Shown one piece after another: positions 55,884 to 64,000 of a DNA stretch of 64,000 bases. The notes under the pieces are model-generated. The model saw only the letters and a list, made by a program, of their open reading frames with translations, did no database searches and was not told the origin of the DNA. The number at the start of each line of letters is the position of its first letter. Positions within the stretch are counted from its first letter, which is position 1. Both the position numbers and the translations under genes were made by a program. Source of the DNA: Hericium rajendrae (lineage: Eukaryota > Basidiomycota > Agaricomycetes > Russulales > Hericiaceae); NCBI GenBank assembly GCA_033439255.1, contig CM065891.1, positions 744,001 to 808,000 on the forward strand, given 5' to 3'.

Positions 55884-57482
55884 ATGCGTCGGCTGCTGGA
55901 AGAAGAGCTCGAGGCAGTCCATCTACTCACATGCACCATGCGAAGGCGCAACAACGCACTCGCTCCCATCTCCACACTGCCCGCTGACATCTTGACCCAC
56001 GTGTTCTTGTTGCTTGCGAAAGATGTGGACGCTACACCAGATCCTAAAGCCAGACTCGGATGGGTCGTGGTCACTCACGTCTGCCATTACTGGCGTACTG
56101 TTGCTCTCGAACGTCCTACCCTGTGGTCGGAGATCCCCTTCGAGATGGGCATTGAGTGGGCGGAGGAATACCTGCGACGAGCTCGAGGAGCACCATTGAT
56201 CATCAGCACGTCTTTGGACACTTATTCCGGGGATGTTGCCGAAATGGTTTCTCAACATCTACATCACATTCGACATCTTCGTGTCTCTGGAGTTGCTACA
56301 AGGTTGGACAAAATCTCGGCATCCCTCGCTTCATCCTCCCCACTCTTAGAAGCCGTATCCCTTGTCAGAAAGGGGGCAGGCATCACCATACCTACCAATC
56401 TCTTCGCCGGCCATGCCCCTCGACTTCGTGATGCTAAACTACATGGTTTCACTATTCGTTGGCCAAGCGTGGCAGCTTTCACTAGCCTCACTGCCCTCAG
56501 CGTCACGTCTTCAAATGAACACCCACTCTCTGCTCAGTTGACTTCTCTTCTTGAGTATGAGCAGTTTTTATCTGCACTCGCAAACCTGGTAGCACTCGAG
56601 GTGCTCCAGTTGCAGTACGATGCATTTCCATCACCGCCGAGCATCGATTTCCGATCTACAGCCGTGCCCTTCGTCTCTCTCCCAAGGCTTTCAGAATTGT
56701 ACCTCTGCACCGACGTCGTCTCCTTCGTGGTTACGATGAGACATCTCTTAGTGCCCGACAATACCAGGTACAAGGTCCACATTCAGTTGTCCGAAGACTT
56801 GACGGAAGCGAGATCCGGATTCAATATGATTGTCCCATGGCTGACGCTGAAGGTTACCAAACACCTACCCTCGATTCACTCCCTTTCTATAGGAATGCTT
56901 TGGGACGGATTCTCCATTAGTCTATGGGATTTCTGGACCCCGATACCTTCCGATGTCTCTGACAACTTCAGGATAAAGTGCAAGCCCGTATTTTCCCTGA
57001 ATCTCAAGCAAAACATGCCACATGATGTTTCAGATGATATATGCTCTCTCTGCTCGTTGTTTGACCTACAGAATCTGCGGCAGCTATCCTTCACCATGCT
57101 GCCTACCGAAGGTGGCTCATGGACATCCCAGCACTGGTTCAACCTACTTCGACAAAGTCGCACAATAACGGACGTACACCTTACGAATGCCTGCGTTGCT
57201 TCATTCTGTGATGCACTCGGGGAGCAGCATGAGGACGAGGTGCAGACAGGCCGGCCGACACACCTGTTGCCCTCACTCGCAACCCTGCTACTCAAGCACG
57301 GCGGATATGGAAATGAAAATTCACCATTTTGGGAGCATCTGCGCGACGTGCTGCGAGTTCGGAAGCAGGCCGCACCAGTGCAGACATTGAGCATCGCATA
57401 CAGCTGGATCACATCCGACGCTGTAGAACGATTCAAGAGCGTTGTACCCGACGTTATCTGGGACGGACAGACACGTCCATAA
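55884..57482 (+). CDS. F-box/LRR-type protein, single exon
   Basis: One long frame, first ATG at 55884 (MRRLLEEELEAVHLLTCTMR), 532 residues to the stop at 57482. Coding-like sequence extends ~13 codons further upstream without an ATG, so a short 5' exon is possible. The F-box is early: ALAPISTLPADILTHVFLLL, then VVVTHVCHYWRTVALERPTL and WSEIPF. A degenerate leucine-rich half follows (ALEVLQLQYDAF, LPRLSELYLCTDV, LPSIHSLSIGMLW, NLRQLSFTMLP) and the tail reads SWITSDAVERFKSVVPDVIW. It is predicted to be a substrate receptor of an SCF ubiquitin ligase. Its helix-F-box-LRR plan is shared with the gene at 39513-41320, but the two are not close relatives. Confidence 0.85.
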   Translation: MRRLLEEELEAVHLLTCTMRRRNNALAPISTLPADILTHVFLLLAKDVDATPDPKARLGWVVVTHVCHYWRTVALERPTLWSEIPFEMGIEWAEEYLRRARGAPLIISTSLDTYSGDVAEMVSQHLHHIRHLRVSGVATRLDKISASLASSSPLLEAVSLVRKGAGITIPTNLFAGHAPRLRDAKLHGFTIRWPSVAAFTSLTALSVTSSNEHPLSAQLTSLLEYEQFLSALANLVALEVLQLQYDAFPSPPSIDFRSTAVPFVSLPRLSELYLCTDVVSFVVTMRHLLVPDNTRYKVHIQLSEDLTEARSGFNMIVPWLTLKVTKHLPSIHSLSIGMLWDGFSISLWDFWTPIPSDVSDNFRIKCKPVFSLNLKQNMPHDVSDDICSLCSLFDLQNLRQLSFTMLPTEGGSWTSQHWFNLLRQSRTITDVHLTNACVASFCDALGEQHEDEVQTGRPTHLLPSLATLLLKHGGYGNENSPFWEHLRDVLRVRKQAAPVQTLSIAYSWITSDAVERFKSVVPDVIWDGQTRP

Positions 57483-58337
57483 TCGCGGTTAGTTAATCAT
57501 TTTACTCCCCAATCCCGACTTCTGGCTGAATCCTCGCGCCGAAAAATCAGACTTATTCTCCCGACTCTCGGATCGCACGCTCGCTCATTCATCTGCAGTA
57601 TATTGACCAACATCAACGAGCCAAACATTCCGAATAACATCCATGTTTTCTGTTTATCTTTCAGGATACGTCCAACGTCGAGCAAACCCGATTCGCGTAG
57701 GTGGCCCCGAGAGAAGAACACGAGTAGCAAGCAGCATGAGAGAGCTGCCGCGCGGTCATACTACAAATATTTCCTGCCATCTCCTATCCAACTACAGCGT
57801 CGTCACCATTCCGAGTAGCATGCAGGTTACAAGACCCACGGGCTCGATGAGACGAGCGGAAAGTTGTTGGCGTTGCGAAGCAGGTGAAGTGTGATTGCAA
57901 AATGAAGTAGAATCCAATTTGACGATCCACTCTTGAATTTAACGCTATCGAATAAATCAGACGCATACGATTGCCCTGTTTAACGCCTTATGATGTGCTT
58001 CCCGACGATTGTTAACTTGCCGTACCAAGCTTAGTCGAGTCGAGAGAAAGGCAGCTCAGTCGGCTTGACGCGACGTCAGGAAGTCTACGTCTACAAACGA
58101 TAGCGTAAGGAAGTGTAGTCGACTACAAAATCGAGTTGGTAAGATCAGGGTGCTCGGCTACAGCCGAACGATGGATGCTTGTGGGCGCCAAATTCCGCGT
58201 TTGCTTCCAACGACTCGATATTTTCGAACAAATCTACCGTGACTGGTATAAGACGGCCGTGCATATAATTCATCGAAGTTGGTCAAGTCGTTCTCTACTC
58301 TTCCCAAGTATCATCCTCCATCTCTCACCCACTCATT
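57483..58337. other. Intergenic with a perfect palindrome
   Basis: No gene in ~850 bp. A perfect 14-bp palindrome, TGTAGTCGACTACA, lies at 58114-58127, and a CATATAATTC TATA-like box at ~58262 precedes the next gene by ~75 bp. Confidence 0.5.
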
Positions 58338-59008
58338 ATGGCAGACGACCCGACCGTAGATGGACCTTCTCTCGACAATGTTAATCCCACTGCTCAACCC
58401 TCCAGTTATCCTGATTTGGCACAGGCGATTGACAGTCTCGCGCAAACGATGAGTAGGGCGTTACAGGGTGCGAATGTCGTCGTGGATGTGCAACAGCTCC
58501 GTACAATCTTGCAAGCCCTTCAGCAGACGAACCATCTCCTCAACCAGCTGATTCAACAGGGCAGCGAGAGAGACCAGGAGATGAAACAGCGCATGGACTC
58601 TATCGAGAATAATGTGGCGGAGCTGCGCTCCAACTCCAACTGGGAGTACGTGTGTCACCTTATACTCTCTGCACTCTGTCAACCTCCTATTTCTCAGACA
58701 CACGACATCCTTCGCCAGGACCATGAACGCGACCAGGACGGACGTCATCGAGCCCGTCCCCCCAAAGCCGGGCTTACCCGCCTACGATCCGGAAATCTTC
58801 CCTCGGACCGTCGGCCAGATGTCGCGGCTCACTGGTACGCGGGCTCTCCTGACTTGCGGGTCGGCACGTGTAGCTAACGACAACGAAAGAGGCTGAATGC
58901 GACGAGCTGGCGGCTTCGTGGGGTATTCGATTCGGGCCGCGCAATGTTTCTGTTTCGATGAAGCGCGAGAAGATCGGGTATTTCATCGGTCAACCTTATT
59001 CTGACTGA
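58338..59008 (+). CDS. Short coiled-coil protein with a C-terminal FP..V..M domain
   Basis: Three exons (58338-58645, 58698-58834, 58890-59008) give 187 residues. The first ~100 form a coiled coil (LAQAIDSLAQTMSRAL, VVDVQQLRTILQALQQTNHL, then MKQRMDSIENNVAELR). After a proline linker comes a small domain: AYDPEIFPRTVGQMSRLTEAECDELAASWGI. The gene at 60732-61837 has the same plan and the same first splice context (tryptophan, then GA before the donor), so they are diverged paralogues. Small proteins ending in FP.TV..L..LT..QCD.L...YG... are common in basidiomycetes; their role is unknown. Confidence 0.7.
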
Positions 59009-59249
59009 TATCTCGTCGTTCGCTGTATGCCCTCAGCCCTGCCCCGCACTATGTCGAGCGGTGCCAATTTGACTATAGAGAACTCGAATACCGGATAGGG
59101 TGCCCTTTCTCTCCCAGCCCGATCGAAGCTCAGTGCCCAGCATCTCACTTAATTCTTACGACCTGTGTACATCAGCACCGGGCGAGGAGTGCGCGCCTGT
59201 TCCCGTCAAGGCTTTCGCAGCAAATTCAGATGACTGACCAAAGCCTTCT

Positions 59250-60690
59250 TTCGCTCAGCTGAGTGCACTTTACGTTCCCGTCAGTGGCCGAAAATGGGAA
59301 ATGATGTCCGAGACCTCGGCATTGATGCGCTTGGACGTTCTCATCTTCTGCTAGCCTCGTGGATGTCAAAGCGCGATCTGTGGAGATCTCGTGAGCGGTC
59401 GTTGCGGAAAATGAGCGCGTCTAGACGGAGGAAATAGCTCATTCTTCTCGAAAAGGAATTCTGTGCTCCTCCTACCATCCTTCTCTTCTTTTCTCGCTCC
59501 CAGTATGGGCTGGCCGCAGTGCCGGCGAGGAAGGACTCTACGCGATATCAGATGCGTAGCCATATTGTGCAAGGTGCTTTGACGTGAGTACGTCCCACTC
59601 ACCGTTTTCTTTTATCTTGGTATTGGCCCCGAGCTGAACTCTATCTAAGCAAACACAAGCTGCCTCAAGTGCACAGCCCTCGCAGGAGTACGTACTGATC
59701 TTCATATTCCCCTTTTTAACATGTTGACCTCGAATCACACAGACTCGAGGGCGTGTTTTTCAGGACAATGCTGCAGTTGTACCAGACAGGCGTCTGTCCG
59801 GTAACCACAATCAAGGTTGCGCAATTGAGGTACCCAAGTTGTTCTGGCCGACATGGGGACAAGTAACTGACAGCAACGACAGAAGCCGAAGGCCACTATG
59901 TAATCTAGCGGCCAAAGCGTCCCGAGACGAAGCACAAAGTGCGTACACTTCTTAATTCCGATCGCACTGACCTGTTTAGCTGTCGCTTTTTACACGTAAT
60001 GAATGCTGTCCCAACTCATTCTCGTGCCCTGTTCTGCACGTTGCATCTTTGAACGTCTTCATTGGCATTTGGCGAATAGCTGTCGTATTCATCATTGCAA
60101 TTAGTATTGTCCTATTGTCGTTGCTTCAGCGTCAAAGCACTGCGTTTCGTCCGCCGACTTCGCCCCGAGGTCACCATTAAGCATCATCTGCAAAATTATT
60201 AACCGCTATTGAAGTACGTACCGATGCGTCTGCCGACTCGTCCAGTTCCGTAGATTCACATCCTCATCGGCTGTGAAATACAAAGCTCAATCGAAGAAGG
60301 GGACCTAATTAAGGCCAGCGATCTGGCGTTGATATGCCCCGATGTCTATGCTTGAGCACTGTGAGCCTCATGGAACGTCAAAGCGTAGTCTTCAGTGATC
60401 TCATGAGTGGTCGTTGCGGTGATGAATGAGCGAGCTCAGGGCCTTCGGCTGGCGGCTGAACCATTTGCCGCGTAATCATTGTTCTCAAGAAAGATTTCTG
60501 TACCCATGTCATTGTTCTCGTCCGGATGAGAATGCGGAAGGACAATAAGCGACGAAGAAATGACCGTCAGTGGGCCTGCGTGGACTTGATAGATGTGGCT
60601 GTGTCAATAAACAAAGCGGGCGTCTATTCCTCAGTTCGACTTGACCAAAGCCACCACCTCTCGCGCACATATAAGCCCAGCACACCAGGT
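59250..60690. repeat. Segmental duplication, copy 1
   Basis: About 1.44 kb without a supported gene, similar along its length to ~62515-63980. Shared stretches include GGGAAATGATGTCCGAG and TTCTGCTAGCCTCGTGGATG near the left end, and GATAGATGTGGCTGTGTC and TTGACCAAAGCCACCA near the right end. It ends at a CACATATAAGC TATA-like box (~60667) that serves the next coiled-coil gene. Within the unit a diverged internal repeat pairs ~59318-59427 with ~60331-60445. Confidence 0.7.
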
Positions 60691-60731
60691 ATCCCTTGAA
60701 TTCATCAACATCCGATTCCGCATTTGCTAAC

Positions 60732-61837
60732 ATGATGGATCAGGACGATTTTCCTCCCCCTCCCCCTCCGCAAGAAGCCCCAGACGTCTTCGCAGAACCT
60801 GCCCTTCCCCTTCCCAATTTCAACCACGCTGCTCACTTGCTGAACAACCTATCCCATACTCACAATCTAACCTCTGTCGTCATGGGTATAATGGCTAATC
60901 TCCAACAAGAGCTTTCGGTCAGCTGCCAAGGCCTCGCTGCACATATGCAGCACGTCCCGAACATACCTGCCGTCGCGAATGCGAATCAGTTAGCCTTTAT
61001 CGCACAAGGCATCCAAGGGCTGAACAATCGTTTCGATGGACTCGAGAACCGGTTCACTGCCGTTGAAAATCGTTTAACTCGCGTTGAAGAGCGTCTGGAC
61101 CAGGGGCAGCAGAGGCACCAGGAGATCAACCAGCGTTTGGACCAGGTCAACCAGCGTTCGGACCAGGTCAACCAGCGTTTGGACCAGGTCAACCAGCGTT
61201 TGGACCAGGTGATCACGCAGGAGAACCAGAGGAACCACGACATCAACCGGCGTTTGGATCAGATGGCTGCGCAGGTTCACGACGTCGATCGGCGTTTCGA
61301 TGCTGTTATTGAGCGTCTCGACAATGTCGAAGGAGGTCTTGCCGATGCCGCTCGGCGGCATACCACTGCCAATCGGAAGGTGACCGACAAGCTGACCAAC
61401 GTTAACAACAACATAACCAACCTAGACCGCGACATAACTACTCTAGGCGACAAACTCAGCTGGGAGTATGTGTCATCGCTTGTCCTCTCCATTTCGCTTA
61501 CTGAACCTGTCCATTCTCAGGCATCAGACTGCCAATACGAGGCTGCTGAACAGCATGACTCCCCTAGGTCCATACCGCGTCATCCCGCACAAGCCAGGCC
61601 GCCATGATTACGGCCGTCGAGACTTTCCGACGGACCTTTCTAAAGTCCACGAGATGAACAGTATGCTCGCAATTTTTCTCACAGCGATATGCATTTAACG
61701 AAACAATAGATGCTCAATGCGGTAGACTGGCCACTGCATGGGACATCGATCTCGATCATTTGAACCAGCTCGACAATACCGAACAGCTTAACGCTCGGAA
61801 GAGATGTATTGCGCGTTTTATGGGACTCACCCTTTGA
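60732..61837 (+). CDS. Coiled-coil protein with heptad minisatellite
   Basis: Three exons (60732-61465, 61521-61660, 61710-61837) give 333 residues starting MMDQDDFPPPPPPQEAPDVF. After a helical region, residues ~95-245 are a long coiled coil made of seven-residue units (NQRLDQV-like), four of them encoded by near-identical 21-bp repeats (61128-61211). The C-terminal domain (GPYRVIPHKPGRHDYGRRDF, PTDLSKVHEMN, CGRLATAWDID) matches the layout of the paralogue at 58338-59008. A TATA-like box lies ~60 bp upstream. The long coiled coil suggests self-association; no function is known. Confidence 0.7.
61128..61211 (+). repeat. Four 21-bp coding tandem repeats
   Basis: Unit CAACCAGCGTTTGGACCAGG plus T, repeated four times with one or two base changes. 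Each unit encodes one coiled-coil heptad (N-Q-R-L/S-D-Q-V). Confidence 0.85.
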
Positions 61838-62184
61838 TCTAATGATATGTATCTCGCCATCCCCCTTGATTTCTACAATGCTCTCGCATATTTACTTGCT
61901 ATAACATCATTCGGCGCACCGCTTTCTTTATTTTTTTATACCTGCATTTTCCGTATATCCTGTAGCTAAGCTCTCAGCCATGTTTGTTCTCGTTGCAATC
62001 TACTTCGCTCTCACTGTCTTCATTTCCGTGTTGCGTCGCTTCGCCATCTGCCAACTCGCATCTGAAGACATCAAAGTGGCTCTGTGGATGCGCTCTAGTA
62101 CTTCACTTTGCTGGCCTCGCGCTTCACTAAAGCCTGATCGGCGCAAATGCTGGGAACGGACTGAGACCGTAATTCTAAGATATT

Positions 62185-62512
62185 GACCTTGGCCGTCTAC
62201 CGGTACCCCTCCTTTGCATCGCACTCATGGCATCGAGATTCTCGTGGGTATCTGCCGCCTCATCGAACACCGGGTAGCGCGCCTTCTCGCCCGTCGCGAA
62301 CTCAAGCCATGCGCGCCCGACATTCTCCAGCTCGTCCGTTCATTAGGACCTTACGTCACGCCACGATTGGAAGGCCGACGCCAGACATGTGTGCTCTCCA
62401 CGCGGGCTCCCGGGCATCACCCTCTTCAGTCAGACCAGCATCGGGAGCGCCAGGTCGCAGTCGGAATGGTAGCCGAGTCGCCGTGCACGCCAGGCAAGTA
62501 CGTCTGGTTGGT
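62185..62512 (-). pseudogene. Decayed fragment of the Gal80-like gene, last exon
   Basis: The nucleotide sequence follows the 3' end of the Gal80-like exon 4 (compare 51650-52030) on the minus strand. Matches include the C-terminal part, the region for TLVWLIEGEEGHIRVEST (here GTGCTCTCCACGCGGG) and the segment before it, ending near CGTCTGG where the segmental duplication begins. Several length changes destroy the frame. A 320-codon plus-strand frame runs through it by chance. It is a dispersed relic of the 47.4-52.9 kb cluster. Confidence 0.7.
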
Positions 62513-63984
62513 CACTTGCTCTCGCTCAGCTGAGTGCGCTTTCCGTTTCCATCGGTGGCCAAACATGGGAAATGATGTCCGAGGCTTTGACATTGATGCG
62601 CTTCGACGTTCTCATCTTCTGCTAGCCTCGTGGATGTCAAAACGCGACCTGCGGAGATCTCTTGAACGGCCGTTGCGAGAAACAAGCGCGCTCAGGGACT
62701 CGGAGGAAGTAGCGCGCTTGCAGTTGTTCTTCTCGAAACGGAACTCCGTGCTCCTCTTATTGTTCTTTGTTCTTTTCTCGCTGCCGGCCATAGCGCCTGC
62801 GAGGAAGGACTCTAAGCGATATCAGATGCATAGCCGTACTGTGCAAGATGCTTTGAAGCCGGTACGTCCTACTCACCATTCTCTTCCGTCTTGGTATTCG
62901 TCTCAAGCTGGACTTTTTCTTAGGAAACGTAGGCGGCTTCAGTTCAAGCGCGCAGACCTCGCGGGAGTATGTATCGATCTTCATATTCCTTTCTTCTACA
63001 TGTTGACCTCGAACCACTCAGACTCGAGGCTGTGTTTGTTAGGACAAATTCAAGATCATCTCACCAAAACGGAATATCATGCATACCAGACAGGCGTCTC
63101 TTCGACTACCCCAGCCAGGCTTATGGCTGCGCAGGTTGGTACGCGAGCTGTTCTGGCCGACTATCGGGACATGTAGCCGACAAAAGCGACAGATGGCAAG
63201 TACAACCGGGCAATCTATCAGCCAAAGCTTCTCTCGAGACGAAACACAGGATGCTTGCGTTGGTTCCGATCGCACTGACCTGTTTAGCTTTGCCTTTGAC
63301 ATGTAAAAAATGCTATCCTAACTCGTTCTCGTGCCCGATCCCACACGTTGCTTCCTTGAATGTCGTTCGCATTTTGCGCATAGCTGCCGTACTTATCACC
63401 ACAATTAATACTGTCCTGTTTTCGTTGCTTTAGCATCGAAGCATTGCATTTTGTCTGCCGGCTTTGTCCCGAGACCACCATCAAAGCAATCTGATTCCAT
63501 GGGTATCACCGTCTGCAAAACTATCAGACGCTATGTAATGAAGTACGTACCAATGCGTCTGCCGACTCGTCCAGCTTCGCGGAGCTTACGTCCTCATCGG
63601 CGGTGGAATACAAAGCTCAATCGAAGAGAGAGGGATAATTAAGACCGAGAATTCGGCGTTGATGCGCTTTGATGTCCATGCTTCTGTGAAGTCTTCAGTG
63701 ATTCCGTGGACGGTACGCACCGGTCATTGCGGCGACGAAAGAGCGAGATCAGGGTCTTCGGCTGGGCTCGTGTTTTCTTGTTCTCGAAAAAGATTTCTGT
63801 ACCCATGCTATTGTTCTCGTCGGAAAAGCGACAGAGAAATGATCGTCAGACGCGTGGGCTTGATAGATGTGGCTGTGTCAATAAACAAGGCGGGCGGCTA
63901 TTGCTCCGTTCGACTTGACCAAAGCCACCATCTGCTCGCACATATAACGCGCAGATTCCAGGTATGTCTTGTCCATTCACCAAA
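62513..63984. repeat. Segmental duplication, copy 2
   Basis: Counterpart of 59250-60690, offset by ~3.27 kb, and likewise without a supported gene. It ends in the same promoter-like sequence (TTGACCAAAGCCACCA, then CACATATAACGC at ~63941), so another coiled-coil paralogue probably begins just past the window end. An 11-C run lies at 63985-63995. Confidence 0.7.
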
Positions 63985-64000
63985 CCCCCCCCCCCGTTTC

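Noticed and set aside
62214-63176. A 320-codon plus-strand open frame
   Set aside because: It runs antisense through the decayed Gal80-like fragment and then into the segmental duplication. The other duplication copy has a stop in this frame, so it is a chance fusion.
1-64000. CRISPR array, bacterial operons or phage modules
   Set aside because: The sequence is clearly eukaryotic with spliceosomal introns; no regularly spaced repeats or prokaryotic gene layout were seen.

Overview
The window is nuclear DNA from a filamentous basidiomycete, most likely an Agaricomycete and possibly a polypore. Genes are split by many 45-70 bp GT-AG introns. It carries KDZ-type DNA transposases with a CxC2 cysteine cluster, F-box/LRR proteins of the basidiomycete expansion type, a PL14-like secreted enzyme and highly diverged species-specific genes. 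Splice sites were read by eye; for most genes the exon lengths were summed and give an unbroken frame.

Region 1 (1-28.2 kb) is accessory and rich in transposons. It holds the end of a gene with an RNase H1 N-terminal domain, a small basic hypothetical gene, an intact 11-exon KDZ transposase (1965-5842), a cysteine-cluster gene (9.5-11.4 kb), a decayed helical gene (11.6-12.3 kb), a membrane protein gene with a triplicated exon (15.2-16.7 kb), an unknown gene (18.9-19.7 kb) and a second, damaged DDE transposase (20.1-27.8 kb). Two complete copies (6589-9269; 23540-26368) and one right end (to 15087) of an apparently non-autonomous element lie among them. The element has CATC... terminal inverted repeats, 2-bp target duplications, AT-rich arms full of CTATAG-like words, a GC-rich core, a perfect hairpin and an RFX-like X-box palindrome. 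Copy 2 sits in an exon of the second transposase, and removing it with one AA duplication restores the frame.

Region 2 (28.2-41.3 kb) is conserved housekeeping: chaperonin CCT6, a tiny cysteine-rich protein with a 12-nt microexon, the t-SNARE Tlg2/syntaxin-16, the cytosolic Fe-S assembly factor Nar1, and an F-box protein.

Region 3 (41.3-53 kb) is a tandem-duplication zone. Two Old Yellow Enzyme genes (the second with an in-frame stop) are followed by three intact head-to-tail Gal80-like Gfo/Idh/MocA genes on the minus strand. Two broken pieces of the same family lie at 28.3-28.8 kb and 62.2-62.5 kb. Upstream regions were duplicated along with the genes.

Region 4 (53-64 kb) has a secreted, probably GPI-anchored PL14-like protein, another F-box protein, two related coiled-coil genes sharing a C-terminal domain, and a diverged ~1.45-kb segmental duplication (59.25-60.69 and 62.5-63.98 kb) that precedes one coiled-coil gene and probably another beyond the window end.
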